Both the position numbers and the translations under genes were made by a program. Positions 1 to 10,336 of a stretch of DNA of 64,000 nt are shown here, piece after piece (the first letter of the stretch is position 1; the number at the start of each line of letters is the position of its first letter). Under the pieces are notes generated by a model. That model saw nothing but the letters and a program-made list of their open reading frames with translations, had not been told where the DNA came from and searched no databases. Origin of the DNA: Streptomyces spongiicola (GTDB taxonomy: Bacteria > Actinomycetota > Actinomycetes > Streptomycetales > Streptomycetaceae); NCBI RefSeq assembly GCF_003122365.1, contig NZ_CP029254.1, forward strand, positions 6,760,001 through 6,824,000. Direction: 5' to 3'.

Positions 1-748
1 CCGCGCGCTCGGCGACCATACGGGGGACGACCGCCAGGCCCAGCCCCGCGCGTACGAAGCCGAGCACCGCGTCCATCTCCCCGCCCTCCACCGTGAACGT
101 CGGCTCGAAGCCCTCGGCGCGGCAGGCCGCGACGGTGAGTTCCCGCAGGTCGTAGCCGTGCCGGAACATCACCAGCGGCTCACCCCGGAGGTCCGCGATC
201 CGCATCGGCCGGCGCGGCGCCGGGGACCCGGCCGAGGAGACCACCACCAGGTCCTCCCGCAGCAGTTCCACCGTGGTCAGCGCCGGTGAGGGCGCCGGCA
301 TCGGCAGCACCACCAGCGCCAGGTCGAGCACCCCGCGCCCCAGCTCCCGCACCAGGTCGCGTGAGCCGCCCTCCTCGATCAGCAGCTCGATCCCCGGGTG
401 GAGGTCGTGGAAGGCGCGCAGCACGTCCGGCAGCAGCCCGGTGCACACGCTCGGTGTGGCCCCCAGCCGCACCCGCCCCCGGCGCAGCTGTGCCAGCTCC
501 TGCACCTCGTGCCGGGCGGTGTCCGCGTCGGCGAGGATCCGCCGGGCCGGCGCCAGCAGCGCCTCGCCCGCGTCGGTGAGGGCGATGTTGCCGCGCGCCC
601 TGCTGAACAGCTCCGCCCCCAACTCCCTCTCCAGCGCGCGGATCTGCTGGGACAGCGAGGGCTGGGAGACGTGCACCCGCTCCGCGGCCCGGGTGAAGTG
701 CCGGGTCTCCGCGACGGCCACGAAGTACCGGAGCTGCTGGAACTGCAT
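1..748 (-). CDS. LysR-family transcriptional regulator (partial, C-terminus off left edge)
   Basis: The protein starts MQFQQLRYFVAVAETRHF and shows the standard LysR layout: an N-terminal winged helix-turn-helix (about residues 1-60, with the recognition region HVSQPSLSQQIRALERELG) followed by a type-2 periplasmic-binding-like effector domain from about residue 90. The ATG at 746-748 is chosen because it gives the canonical family N-terminus. The last residues in the window (GFVRAGLGLAVVPRMVAERA) are typical of the late effector domain, so only a few dozen residues are missing beyond position 1. It is transcribed away from sdhC, and a LysR-type dyad lies between the two starts, so it is a plausible regulator of itself and of sdhCAB. 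Its effector is unknown. Confidence 0.9.
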   Translation of the reverse strand, partial: MQFQQLRYFVAVAETRHFTRAAERVHVSQPSLSQQIRALERELGAELFSRARGNIALTDAGEALLAPARRILADADTARHEVQELAQLRRGRVRLGATPSVCTGLLPDVLRAFHDLHPGIELLIEEGGSRDLVRELGRGVLDLALVVLPMPAPSPALTTVELLREDLVVVSSAGSPAPRRPMRIADLRGEPLVMFRHGYDLRELTVAACRAEGFEPTFTVEGGEMDAVLGFVRAGLGLAVVPRMVAERA

Positions 749-756
749 CCTGCCAG

Positions 757-773
757 GATAGCCTGAGTCTATC
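757..773. promoter_or_regulatory. LysR-type dyad between lysR and sdhC
   Basis: GATAG-N7-CTATC is a perfect 5-bp inverted repeat that fits the T-N11-A rule of LysR-family binding sites. It lies 9 bp upstream of the lysR start and 60 bp upstream of sdhC, where an autoregulatory site is expected. The motif is seen directly; its use by this regulator is inference. Confidence 0.5.
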
Positions 774-832
774 GACAGCAGCCAGACCATGTCTTGGACC
801 TCTGGTCACCCCTCCGCCTAGCGTCTGTGTCC

Positions 833-1537
833 ATGGCACTGGCACCACGGACGGACCGACGGCCGTCCATGACGCGCACGCTCTGGGGATCGACCGTCGG
901 CAAGAAGGCCGTGATGGCCGCGACCGGTCTGATCATGCTCGGCTACCTCCTCGTCCACATGCTGGGCAACCTCAAGATCTTCTTCGGTTCCGGCGAGTTC
1001 AACGGCTACGCCCACTGGCTGCGCACCCTGGGCGAGCCGTTCCTCCACCACGAGTGGGCGCTCTGGATCGTCCGCGTCGTCCTCCTCGCCGCCGTCGTAC
1101 TGCACGGAGTGTCGGCCTACCAGCTCAGCCGGCGGGACATCCGGGCCCGCCCACACGGGTACGCCCACAAGCGCCGGCGCGCGAGCTACGCCACCCGCAC
1201 CATGCGCTGGGGCGGTGTCATCCTCGGGCTGTTCATCGTCTGGCACCTGCTGGACCTGACCACGCTCACCGTCAACGAGAACGCCCAGCCGGGCAGGCCG
1301 TACGAGAACGTCGTCGCGACCTTCTCCACCCCCTACGGCAACGCCGTCTACCTCACCGCGATGCTCGCCCTCGGCCTGCACGTCCGCCACGGGTTCTGGA
1401 GCGCCGCCCAGACCCTCGGCGCGGGCAGCGCGCGCCGCGACCGAGCGCTCAGGGCCGCCGCCGACGGCCTCGCGCTGGTGCTGACGCTGGGCTTCGTCTC
1501 GGTACCCGTCGCCGTCATGACCGGAGTCGTGAGCTGA
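833..1537 (+). CDS. sdhC: Succinate dehydrogenase cytochrome b subunit
   Basis: This 234-residue membrane protein is the haem-b/quinone-reactive anchor of succinate dehydrogenase. It has about five hydrophobic segments (starting near VMAATGLIMLGYLLVHMLGN) with conserved histidines (LVHM, FLHHEW, VLHG, WHLLDL, LHVRHGFW) that can ligate haem. It is the single-polypeptide anchor type, so no sdhD is expected and none is present. I start at ATG 833; ATG 869 (MTRTLWGS) is an in-frame alternative, and the extension MALAPRTDRRPS matches the N-terminus I recall for streptomycete homologues. It is separated from sdhA by only one base, so the three genes form an operon. Confidence 0.9.
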   Translation: MALAPRTDRRPSMTRTLWGSTVGKKAVMAATGLIMLGYLLVHMLGNLKIFFGSGEFNGYAHWLRTLGEPFLHHEWALWIVRVVLLAAVVLHGVSAYQLSRRDIRARPHGYAHKRRRASYATRTMRWGGVILGLFIVWHLLDLTTLTVNENAQPGRPYENVVATFSTPYGNAVYLTAMLALGLHVRHGFWSAAQTLGAGSARRDRALRAAADGLALVLTLGFVSVPVAVMTGVVS

Positions 1538-1538
1538 C

Positions 1539-3481
<1,943 letters not shown>

Positions 3482-3485
<4 letters not shown>

Positions 3486-4228
3486 AGCTCGGACTGCGCG
3501 TCTGGCGCCAGAAGAACGCCGACGCACCCGGCGCCATGGTGACCTACGAGGTCGACGGCGTCTCTCCGGACATGTCGTTCCTGGAGATGCTCGACACGCT
3601 CAACGAGGAACTCGTCCTGCGTGGGGAGGAGCCGGTCGCCTTCGACCACGACTGCCGGGAGGGCATCTGCGGGGCCTGCTCGCTGGTCATCGACGGAGAC
3701 GCGCACGGCCCGGAGCGCACCACCGCCTGCCAGCTCCATATGCGCTCGTTCGACGACGGCGACACGATCGACGTCGAGCCTTGGCGTGCCTCGGCCTTCC
3801 CCGTGGTGAAGGACCTGGTGGTGGACCGCTCGGCGTTGGACCGGATCATCCAGGCGGGCGGCTACGTCTCCGTCCCCACCGGGTCCGCCCCGGAGCCCCA
3901 TGCCACGCCGGTCCCCAAGGCCGACGCCGACTCCGCCTTCGAGCACGCCGAGTGCATCGGCTGCGGAGCGTGCGTCGCCGCCTGCCCCAACGGCTCGGCC
4001 ATGCTCTTCACCTCGGCGAAGGTCAACCACCTCAACGTGCTCCCGCAGGGCGCGCCCGAGCGCGAGACCCGGGTCCTCGACATGGTCGCGGCCATGGACG
4101 AGGAGGGCTTCGGCGGCTGCACCCTCGCCGGCGAGTGCGCGACGGCCTGCCCGAAGGGCATCCCGCTCCCGTCGATCACCGCGATGAACCGCGAATGGCT
4201 GCGTGCCGTGCGGAAGGCCGAGCGGTAG
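3482..4228 (+). CDS. sdhB: Succinate dehydrogenase iron-sulfur subunit
   Basis: The 248-residue electron-transfer subunit links SdhA to the membrane anchor. An N-terminal plant-type ferredoxin domain carries the [2Fe-2S] cysteines 58, 63, 66 (CREGICGAC) and 83. The C-terminal half has the motif CIGCGACVAACPNGSA and a later CATACPKG for the [4Fe-4S] and [3Fe-4S] clusters. The ATG overlaps the sdhA stop by four bases. With sdhC and sdhA it makes a complete complex II; this duplicate type is usually present in addition to the sdhCDAB housekeeping copy in streptomycetes, although I cannot see the rest of the genome. Confidence 0.93.
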
Positions 4229-4270
4229 CGGTCCCGGCCCACCGCGGCGGCGCGGGCGGCGGGTGTCCGC

Positions 4271-4392
4271 ACGCACCCCCGGGACGCCGCGGGCCGGGTG
4301 GTCCGTCGGGTCGGGTGGTCCGTCGGGTCGGGTGGTCCGTCCGGCCGACGCACCCCCGGGGCGCCGCGGGCCGGGTGGTCCGTCCGGCCGGG
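4271..4392. repeat. Tandem and nested repeat between sdhB and the crotonase gene
   Basis: A 17-bp unit (CGGGTGGTCCGTCGGGT) is repeated about three times, and the whole block is embedded in a longer duplication: ACGCACCCCCGGGACGCCG at 4271 recurs with one change near 4348. It fills the 182-bp gap between two convergent genes. No gene or terminator hairpin of obvious strength was found there. Confidence 0.8.
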
Positions 4393-4410
4393 TTCGGGCC
4401 CGGCCGGACG

Positions 4411-5190
4411 TCAGTCCGTGAAGGACCCGTGGCGGCCCGCACCGCCGGTGAAGCGCGCCGCGCCCGACGAGGTCTCGCCTGCGGTCAGCGGCACCAGTCC
4501 GTGACGGAGTTCGCGGGCCAGAGCCTCGGGTTCGGGCAGCCCGTGCTGTTCGCGTGCGGAGAGCCGGTCGTGGCGCAGGCACAGCTGGGGGAACGCGGCG
4601 ATCTCCCGGGCGAGTTGCTCGGCCGCCCGGCGGGACTCCCCGGGCGCGGCCAGCCGGTTGGCCAGGCCGATCTCGTACGCCTCGGCAGCCTGCACCGGGC
4701 GGCCGGTGAGGATCAGGTCCATGGCGCGGCTCTCTCCGACGAGCCGCGGGAGGCGTACCGTTCCACCGTCGATCAGCGGGACGCCCCAGCGGCGGCAGAA
4801 GACCCCGAAGACCGCGTCCCGCTCGGCGACCCGCAGATCGCACCAGAGAGCGAGCTCCAGGCCGCCGGCCACGGCGTGGCCCGAGACCGCGGCGATCACG
4901 GGCTTGCTCAGCCGCATCCGGGTCGGGCCCATCGGGCCGTCGCCGTCAGCGGTGACCGTGTTGCCGCGCTCGGTGCCCACGGCCCTGAGGTCGGCCCCGG
5001 CGCAGAACGTGCCGCCCTCGCCCCAGAGCACGGCGACCGAGGCGTCCTCGTCCGCCTCGAACCGCCGGAACGCGTCGGCCAGCAGCGCCGCCGTGGGGCC
5101 GTCCACCGCGTTGCGCACCTCGGGGCGGCTGAGGACGACGGTGAGGACCGGGCCGTCGCGTTCGATCCGTACGGCCGGTGTGTCGCCCAT
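4411..5190 (-). CDS. Crotonase-family (enoyl-CoA hydratase/isomerase) protein
   Basis: This 259-residue protein has the crotonase fold: the oxyanion-hole motifs FCAGADLRAV and GHAVAGGLELALWCDLRVA are both intact, so it should bind an acyl-CoA thioester. The Glu of GGLELAL is present, whereas the second catalytic acid of hydratases is replaced in the stretch CRRWGVPLIDGGTVRLPR. It may therefore be an isomerase or another crotonase activity rather than a classical hydratase. ATG 5188-5190 is preferred over upstream in-frame ATGs because GAGGAC lies just before it and the upstream residues are repeat-derived. It stands alone, divergent from melC1. Confidence 0.85.
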   Translation of the reverse strand: MGDTPAVRIERDGPVLTVVLSRPEVRNAVDGPTAALLADAFRRFEADEDASVAVLWGEGGTFCAGADLRAVGTERGNTVTADGDGPMGPTRMRLSKPVIAAVSGHAVAGGLELALWCDLRVAERDAVFGVFCRRWGVPLIDGGTVRLPRLVGESRAMDLILTGRPVQAAEAYEIGLANRLAAPGESRRAAEQLAREIAAFPQLCLRHDRLSAREQHGLPEPEALARELRHGLVPLTAGETSSGAARFTGGAGRHGSFTD

Positions 5191-5222
5191 CGCCCGTCCT
5201 CCTCGCCGATGTGCCGCAGGCT

Positions 5223-5268
5223 GGTGCCTGGGTGCCTGGGTGCCTGGGTGCCTGGGTGCCTGGGTGCC
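5223..5268. repeat. 8-bp minisatellite (GGTGCCTG, about 5-6 copies)
   Basis: The octamer GGTGCCTG is repeated head to tail, followed by two copies of GGTGGCC. It lies just upstream of the crotonase gene start. Read on the minus strand it would encode Pro-Gly-Thr-Gln repeats, which is why the longer reading frame upstream of the chosen start was rejected as coding. Confidence 0.85.
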
Positions 5269-5471
5269 CGGTGGCCGGTGGCCGGTGCCTTCGCCTGCCG
5301 CCTGGGTTCGGCTGGTGTCCGGGCCCGTTCGGGGATCCTTCCGCGGCGCCGGTCGCGGCACAACCCCGCGGACCGGCCGACGGTCCGTGCATGGGGGCAT
5401 TCACGCTTCTGCTCCCGGCATATTTTCCGGACAGATTCCCGCTGTGACGTCCGGCACCCCAGACGGCCTCC

Positions 5472-5490
5472 TGGTGAAGATTCTTCACCA
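5472..5490. promoter_or_regulatory. Perfect 19-bp palindrome upstream of melC1
   Basis: TGGTGAAGATTCTTCACCA consists of two perfect 9-bp arms around a single T. It lies about 230 bp upstream of melC1 and 280 bp upstream of the divergent crotonase gene in the low-GC part of the spacer. The short spacer suggests a dimeric repressor operator rather than a terminator. I do not recognise the cognate regulator. Confidence 0.6.
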
Positions 5491-5718
5491 CATCGCCATA
5501 TCCGGCTGCGGTTCTTGCGTCCGCGCGATGCGCGAGTGCCCAAAACAGCAAGATCGATTTGCTTCGAGTCCGCACCGTACGTGGTGACTTGTCCGTATGG
5601 CGGCCAACCTGCCCGCCTCGACTACTCCCCGGCTGCGGACGGCCTGTAGGCATGGGAACGGCGGTTCCGGCCCGACCACCGCAACCGCCGCTCCATCGAA
5701 TCCACTTGGGGGTAACGC

Positions 5719-6129
5719 ATGTCCGGAATCACCCGCCGCCGGGCGCTCGGCGCCGCAGCGGGCGCCGCCGCCGGCCTCGCCGCGGCAGGCGCGGCTCACG
5801 CGGCGATACGGACCACCGATCCGCGGCCGCAGCACGCACCCGGCGGCGCGACCGCGGTGCCGGGCTCGTTCGACGAGGTCTACCAGGGCCGCCGCATACA
5901 GGGCCACCCCACGCACCACGGCGGTCACGGGGGCGGCCGGCACGGCGGTCACGACGCCGGCTACACCGTCCGCGTGGACGGGGAGGAACTCCACGTGATG
6001 CGCAACGCCGACGGCACCTGGATCAGTGTCGTCAACCACTACGAGCCGAGGGCCACCCCGCGGGCCCTCGCCCGCGCGGCAGTCACCGAACTCCAGGGTG
6101 CCGCCCTCGTCCCGCTCGCCCTCGGCTGA
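5719..6129 (+). CDS. melC1: MelC1 tyrosinase copper chaperone/secretion partner
   Basis: The 136-residue protein begins with a twin-arginine signal (TRRRALG followed by an Ala-rich hydrophobic segment ending near AHA). MelC1 proteins deliver copper to apotyrosinase and carry it through the Tat pathway as a complex. The His-rich segment HPTHHGGHGGGRHGGHDAGY and the C-terminal part (VRVDGEELHVMRNADGTWISV) match the family caddie domain. ATG 5719 follows a GGGGG-containing ribosome-binding region. It is 17 bp upstream of melC2, so the two form an operon. Confidence 0.9.
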   Translation: MSGITRRRALGAAAGAAAGLAAAGAAHAAIRTTDPRPQHAPGGATAVPGSFDEVYQGRRIQGHPTHHGGHGGGRHGGHDAGYTVRVDGEELHVMRNADGTWISVVNHYEPRATPRALARAAVTELQGAALVPLALG

Positions 6130-6146
6130 ACCGGAGCACCACCGCG

Positions 6147-6974
6147 ATGACCGTACGGAAGAACCAGGCCCAGCTCACCGCCGACGAGAAGCGGCGGTTC
6201 GTCAACGCCCTGCTCGCACTCAAGCGCAACGGGCGGTACGACACCTTCGTCACCACGCACAACGCCTTCATCATGAGCGACACCGACAACGGAGACCGCG
6301 TAGGCCACCGCTCGCCCTCGTTCCTGCCGTGGCACCGGCGATTCCTCATCCAGTTCGAGCAGGCACTGCAGTCGGTGGACCGGTCGGTGGCGCTGCCGTA
6401 CTGGGACTGGACGGCCGACCGCACCACCGCCTCCTCGCTGTGGGCCGCCGACTTCCTCGGCGGCACCGGCCGCGCACGCGACGGACAGGTCATGGACGGC
6501 CCCTTCGCCGCCTCGTCCGGCGGCTGGGCCGTCAACGTCCGCGTCGACGGCCGCACCTTCCTCCGCCGCGCGCTGGGCGCCGGGGGCCGGCAGCTGCCGA
6601 CGCGGGCCGATGTCGAGTCCGTACTGGCCATGTCCACCTACGACGCTCCACCGTGGAACAGCGCCTCGGACGGCTTCCGCAACCACCTCGAGGGCTGGCG
6701 CGGCGTCAATCTGCACAACCGCGTCCATGTCTGGGTCGGCGGCCAGATGGCGACCGGCGTCTCCCCGAACGACCCGGTGTTCTGGCTCCACCACGCCTTC
6801 ATCGACAAGCTCTGGGCGGACTGGCAGCGGCGCCACCCGGACTCGGCCTATCTGCCGACCGCGGGCACGCCGAACGTCGTCGATCTCCGGGAGAGCATGC
6901 GCCCGTGGACGGACGTGACACCGGCGGACATGCTCGACCACCGGCCGCACTACACCTACGACACGGCAGCCTGA
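6147..6974 (+). CDS. melC2: Tyrosinase
   Basis: This 275-residue type-3 copper enzyme hydroxylates monophenols and oxidises diphenols to quinones, giving melanin. The copper-A histidines fall at the family positions 38, 54 and 63 (TTHNAF, VGHRSP, PWHRRF). Copper-B histidines are in LHNRVHVW and DPVFWLHHAFIDK. The length is normal for streptomycete tyrosinases. It has no signal peptide of its own, which is expected because MelC1 supplies the Tat signal. Start ATG 6147 gives the standard MTVRKNQ N-terminus. Confidence 0.95.
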   Translation: MTVRKNQAQLTADEKRRFVNALLALKRNGRYDTFVTTHNAFIMSDTDNGDRVGHRSPSFLPWHRRFLIQFEQALQSVDRSVALPYWDWTADRTTASSLWAADFLGGTGRARDGQVMDGPFAASSGGWAVNVRVDGRTFLRRALGAGGRQLPTRADVESVLAMSTYDAPPWNSASDGFRNHLEGWRGVNLHNRVHVWVGGQMATGVSPNDPVFWLHHAFIDKLWADWQRRHPDSAYLPTAGTPNVVDLRESMRPWTDVTPADMLDHRPHYTYDTAA

Positions 6975-7553
6975 CCCGGGCAGCCTGTCCCGGGCAGCCT
7001 GTCCCGGGCCGCCTGTTCTGGGCCGGAGCGACACCCCGTACCGGGCACGCCGGCCGGTGACCGTCCGCGTCACCGGCCGGCGCGGCTTCCGCCCCCGGTC
7101 GTACGGCGGTACCGTTCCGCCGCCCGTCACCCCGGCCGGGATCCGCCGCCCCCGCCGCCGAACGATCCGGGCCGGCCGCCCTGCGGGTACGGAGGGCCCC
7201 TTGAACCCGGGGGGTGCCGAGGGCCTCCCGGCAACGGGACCGCGAACCGGCGTCCGGTGGTCGGCGTCCGGCCTCCGGTCGTCGGCGTCTCGTGACCGGC
7301 GTCTGGTGACCGGCGTCCGGCGTCCGGCGTCCGGCGTCCGGCGTCTGGCGTCCGGCGTCCGGCGTCTGGTGACCGGTGGTCGGTGACCGGCGGGCACGAC
7401 CTGGCGAGCCGGTACCCGCCGTGCGGCGGATACCCGCAGGCACCGGTCCGCCCCGACCGGAGTCCGGCGCGAACGGACCCCGGAACTCGGCGCGGTGCCG
7501 GAAGTGGGGTTCCGCATGCGGAACCCGGCGCGAACGGGCCCCGGAGACCGGGC
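6975..7553. repeat. Repeat-filled convergent intergenic region
   Basis: Just after the melC2 stop a 14-bp unit (CCCGGGCAGCCTGT) is repeated about three times (6975-7018). A second array of GGCGTCC/GGCGTCTGGTGACC units spans about 7255-7390. A strong hairpin between them is listed as a terminator. I see no coding sequence in the rest. Confidence 0.7.
7048..7082. terminator. Hairpin terminator candidate after melC2
   Basis: CGCCGGCCGGTGAC pairs perfectly with GTCACCGGCCGGCG over 14 bp around a 7-base loop. It sits 74 bp after the melC2 stop between convergent genes. There is no T-run, which is usual in streptomycetes. Confidence 0.65.
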
Positions 7554-8291
7554 CTATCGGCGCTCCAGCCAGTCCCCGTAGTACGTCGGCCCCAGGTCCG
7601 AACCCTCCGGAGCGACCAGAACGTCTCCCGCCACCAGGGCGAACGGCCCCGCCCGGTCGTCGGTGACCACACTGCGGCCGTCGGGCCGCGCGGCCAGGGC
7701 GATCCGGCCCAGCTCGTCCAGCGGGAACACCTCGGGGCCGCCGATGTCGCGGATCCCCTGCAACGGGGCGCCTGCCGCGGTGCCCGCGACCGCCGCGGCC
7801 ACGTCGGACGCGGCGATCGGCTGGAGGGGGGTGCGCGGCAGCCGGACGACGCCGCCGTCGGTCGTCCAGGACATGATCGCTTCGACGAACTCGAAGAACT
7901 GCGTCGCCCGCACGATCGAGTACGGTGTCCGCCCGCTCGCGACGATCGCCTCCTGCGCGGTCTTGGCCCGGTAGTAGTCGAGCTGGGGCACCCGGTCCAC
8001 GCCGACGACCGAGAGAATCACCAGATGGCGAACGCCGGCCTCCCGGGCCGCGGCCCCGACGGCGTTCGCCGAAGACTCGAAGAAGTCGACGGAGGAAGCG
8101 TCGGACGTCGGGGAGTTCGTCACGTCGACCACCACGTCGGAGCCGGAGAAGGCCTCCCGAAGACCCTCACCGCTGACCACGTCGACCCCGGTGGAGCGGG
8201 TGGCCGGGACGACGTCGTGCCCGGCCGCCGCCAGCCGTTCGGCTGTCCGCGAGCCGATCAGGCCGCTCGCCCCCAGGACCGTGAACCTCAT
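7554..8291 (-). CDS. NAD(P)-binding SDR/NmrA-like protein
   Basis: The 245-residue protein opens with MRFTVLGASGLIGSRTAERL, a Rossmann G-x-x-G-x-x-G dinucleotide-binding motif of the atypical SDR type. A YYRAK motif near residue 110 could correspond to the SDR YxxxK pair. The C-terminal half (RTPLQPIAASDVAAAVAGTA, DIGGPEVFPLDELGR) is typical of NmrA/TMR-like and epimerase-like members that act on small quinones or serve as redox sensors. The substrate is unknown. ATG 8291 is the only start giving the intact glycine motif. It is monocistronic. Confidence 0.85.
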   Translation of the reverse strand: MRFTVLGASGLIGSRTAERLAAAGHDVVPATRSTGVDVVSGEGLREAFSGSDVVVDVTNSPTSDASSVDFFESSANAVGAAAREAGVRHLVILSVVGVDRVPQLDYYRAKTAQEAIVASGRTPYSIVRATQFFEFVEAIMSWTTDGGVVRLPRTPLQPIAASDVAAAVAGTAAGAPLQGIRDIGGPEVFPLDELGRIALAARPDGRSVVTDDRAGPFALVAGDVLVAPEGSDLGPTYYGDWLERR

Positions 8292-8822
8292 GGCGTACCT
8301 TTCGTCTCGTCGGCCGTTCGCGTTCCCGAGGCGTCATGACGCCGGCGGCGCGAACCGGAGTGCCTGTCGTGAGCCGATCGGCCCGAGGCGGGTCGAGTGG
8401 GCATCGAGCGCTCGGGGTTCGGGTGTTCGGGGTTCCGGGCTTCGGGGTTCCGGGCTTCGGGTCTCGGGTGTTCGTGCGCCCCCGGGCGGAACCTCGCCCG
8501 GCACGGCGGCCGCCGCACCGTACCGCGGCGTACCGCGCGGCCGGATTCCCGGCGGCTCCCGTCCGGAGCCCCGCCTCGGGCCACAGCACGCCCCGCGGCG
8601 CGGCGGGGCGGTACCGGCAGAGGGAGGGCAGCGCCCCGGCCGACCGGGTCCGGAGCCGCCGGGTTCCGTGGCCGGGCGGGCTCACGAGCGGTCGATGGCC
8701 GTCGCCCCTGCGTGTCCGCACCCCGGTGCCGTGCGGCACCGGCATCCGCATCCGCATCGGCATCGGTGCCGGCGCCGGCACCGTGGATGCTCGGGGCTCC
8801 TGCCGCCGGTCGGGTGACGGTG
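8292..8822. repeat. Non-coding gap with 15-bp repeats
   Basis: Between the SDR gene and dodecin there is no credible gene. About 8411-8475 carries degenerate copies of CGGGGTTCCGGGCTT, and 8743-8764 carries GCATCC/GCATCG hexamers. Two hairpins near 8723-8742 and 8764-8783 lie downstream of the dodecin gene. Confidence 0.6.
8764..8783. terminator. 20-bp palindrome downstream of dodecin
   Basis: CGGTGCCGGCGCCGGCACCG is a perfect palindrome 40 bp past the dodecin stop. A smaller stem-loop (CCGGTGCC-GTGC-GGCACCGG) follows at 8723-8742. Together they could terminate transcription of the dodecin gene. Confidence 0.45.
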
Positions 8823-9047
8823 TCAGCCCGCGCCTTCCGCGTCCTCGATGCGGAACCCGACCTTCAGGCCGACCTGGAAGTGCTCGATCTCGCCGTCCTC
8901 GATGTTGCCGCGCACCTGCGTGACCTCGAACCAGTCGAGACCGCGCAGCGTCTGCCCGGCCCGTGCGACGCCGTTCCGGATGGCCTGGTCGACGCCCTCG
9001 TGCGAGGTGCCGACGATCTCGGTGACCCGGTAGGTGTGGTGGGACAT
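8823..9047 (-). CDS. Dodecin (flavin-storage protein)
   Basis: The 74-residue protein MSHHTYRVTEIVGTSHEGVD is a dodecin, a small beta-alpha-beta-beta protein that forms hollow dodecamers binding riboflavin, FMN or related ligands. The family core is present: VTEIVGTS, the helix AIRNGVARAGQTLRGLDWF, and strands FEVTQVRGNIEDG and HFQVGLKVGFRIE. Length is normal. Start ATG 9047 is preceded by a GAGAGG-type ribosome site on the minus strand. It is not in an operon. Confidence 0.93.
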   Translation of the reverse strand: MSHHTYRVTEIVGTSHEGVDQAIRNGVARAGQTLRGLDWFEVTQVRGNIEDGEIEHFQVGLKVGFRIEDAEGAG

Positions 9048-9565
9048 GAGGGCCGCTCTCCTCTCAGCCGTTTCGTTGGCTCCAGTCCACCGTGCCCCAG
9101 CCCCTTCCGCTCCGCGAGGCGTCGGGGCCAAGTCCCGTCCACCCCGTCCACCCCGTCCAGGCCGTTCGCCCAGTCGCCCGTTCGCCCAGCCTGCGTCACC
9201 TGGGTCACCTGGGTCACCTGGGTCGTCCGGGTCGTCCGGGCCCCATGGCGGGGCCCGGTCGGGGACCCCGCGGTGGAACACGGGTCCCGGGCGCGGGCGC
9301 CCGGCCCTGGAGCCCGGGGCCGCCGATCACCCGAGCCGGTCCCGAAGCCGGCCCCCGCCCGGCCGGTCCCGAATCCGGCACGGGCCCCGAGCACCCGCCC
9401 GACCGCACCCCGGCAGGAGGTCGCAGGAGGCCGCCGGCCATTCAGGCGGCGCACATCCGCGCTACGCACCGTCGTCACGTCGAGTCCAGCCGGACGCGGA
9501 ATGACTGGGGAGCCGGATCGCCGCACGGTGCGGCCCGGCTCCACCGCCCGGCAGAGGAGACCGCC
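9048..9565. repeat. Divergent region with nonamer repeats
   Basis: This 518-bp gap separates dodecin and the OlsB-like gene. At 9193-9240 the nonamer GTCACCTGG is repeated three times and runs into two GTCGTCCGG units. At about 9128-9158 there is a CCACCCCGT repeat. I see no gene; the promoters of both flanking genes must lie here. Confidence 0.6.
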
Positions 9566-10336
9566 ATGCCCGCATCGTCCGCCGTCGCCCCCCTCGTCGC
9601 CGCCGAGCCCCGCTACGTGGTGTCGCTCGCCCGCGACCAGCAGGACGTACGGGCCGCACAGCGGCTGCGCCACCAGGTGTTCGCCGGGGAGATGGGGGCC
9701 CGCCTCGAAGGCCCCGAACCGGGGCTGGACGCCGACGCCTTCGACGCGTACTGCGACCACATCCTGGTGCGCCGCGAGGACACCGGCGGGGTCGTCGGCA
9801 CCTACCGGGTGCTGCCGCCGGAGCGAGCCCGGGTCGCCGGGCGGCTCTACTCCGAGACCGAGTTCGACCTGTCCCGGCTGGCCCCCCTCCGCGACGACCT
9901 CGTCGAGGTGGGCCGCTCCTGCGTCCACCCCGCCCACCGCAACGGCGCCGTCATCGCGCTCGTCTGGGCCGGGCTCGCCCGCTACATGACCCGCACCGGC
10001 CGCACCTGGCTGTCCGGCTGCTGCTCGGTGCCGCTCGCCGACGGAGGCGGGCTCGCCGCCGCGACCTGGGACGCCGTCAGGGCCAAGCACCTCGCTCCGG
10101 AGGACTACCGGGTCACCCCGCACAAGCCCTGGAGCGCTGACGGCGTCGCCCACCCCGGGGGCCGTACCGGGCTCCCCCCGCTGCTGCGGGGCTACCTCCG
10201 TCTCGGGGCCTGGGTCTGCGGTGCGCCCGCCCACGACCCCGACTTCGGCGTCGCCGACCTCTACGTCCTGCTGTCGCTGCGCCGCACCGACCCCCGCTAC
10301 CTGCGGCACTTCCTCTCCCTGGCGCCCGTGAAATGA
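9566..10336 (+). CDS. olsB: OlsB-like GNAT N-acyltransferase (ornithine lipid)
   Basis: The 256-residue protein belongs to the autoinducer-synthase-like GNAT group that includes OlsB, which transfers 3-hydroxyacyl chains from ACP to the amino group of ornithine. Diagnostic stretches are RLRHQVFAGEMGA near residue 35, the acceptor region DAYCDHILVR, VVGTYRVLPPE, and EVGRSCVHPAHRNG. The next gene starts within its stop (ATGA at 10333-10336) and encodes a PlsC-like acyltransferase, giving the classical OlsB-OlsA pair. That context is the main reason for the specific name; another acyl-acceptor amine is possible. Start ATG 9566 follows AGAGGAGA. Confidence 0.75.
   Translation: MPASSAVAPLVAAEPRYVVSLARDQQDVRAAQRLRHQVFAGEMGARLEGPEPGLDADAFDAYCDHILVRREDTGGVVGTYRVLPPERARVAGRLYSETEFDLSRLAPLRDDLVEVGRSCVHPAHRNGAVIALVWAGLARYMTRTGRTWLSGCCSVPLADGGGLAAATWDAVRAKHLAPEDYRVTPHKPWSADGVAHPGGRTGLPPLLRGYLRLGAWVCGAPAHDPDFGVADLYVLLSLRRTDPRYLRHFLSLAPVK

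Larger units (their letters stand above)
5191..5718. promoter_or_regulatory. Divergent intergenic region, crotonase gene / melC1
   Basis: This 528-bp region holds an octamer tandem array (5223-5268), then a stretch of distinctly lower GC from about 5400 to 5590 that most likely contains the melC promoter, and a perfect 19-bp palindrome listed separately. I could not assign -10/-35 elements with confidence and see no gene here. Confidence 0.5.
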
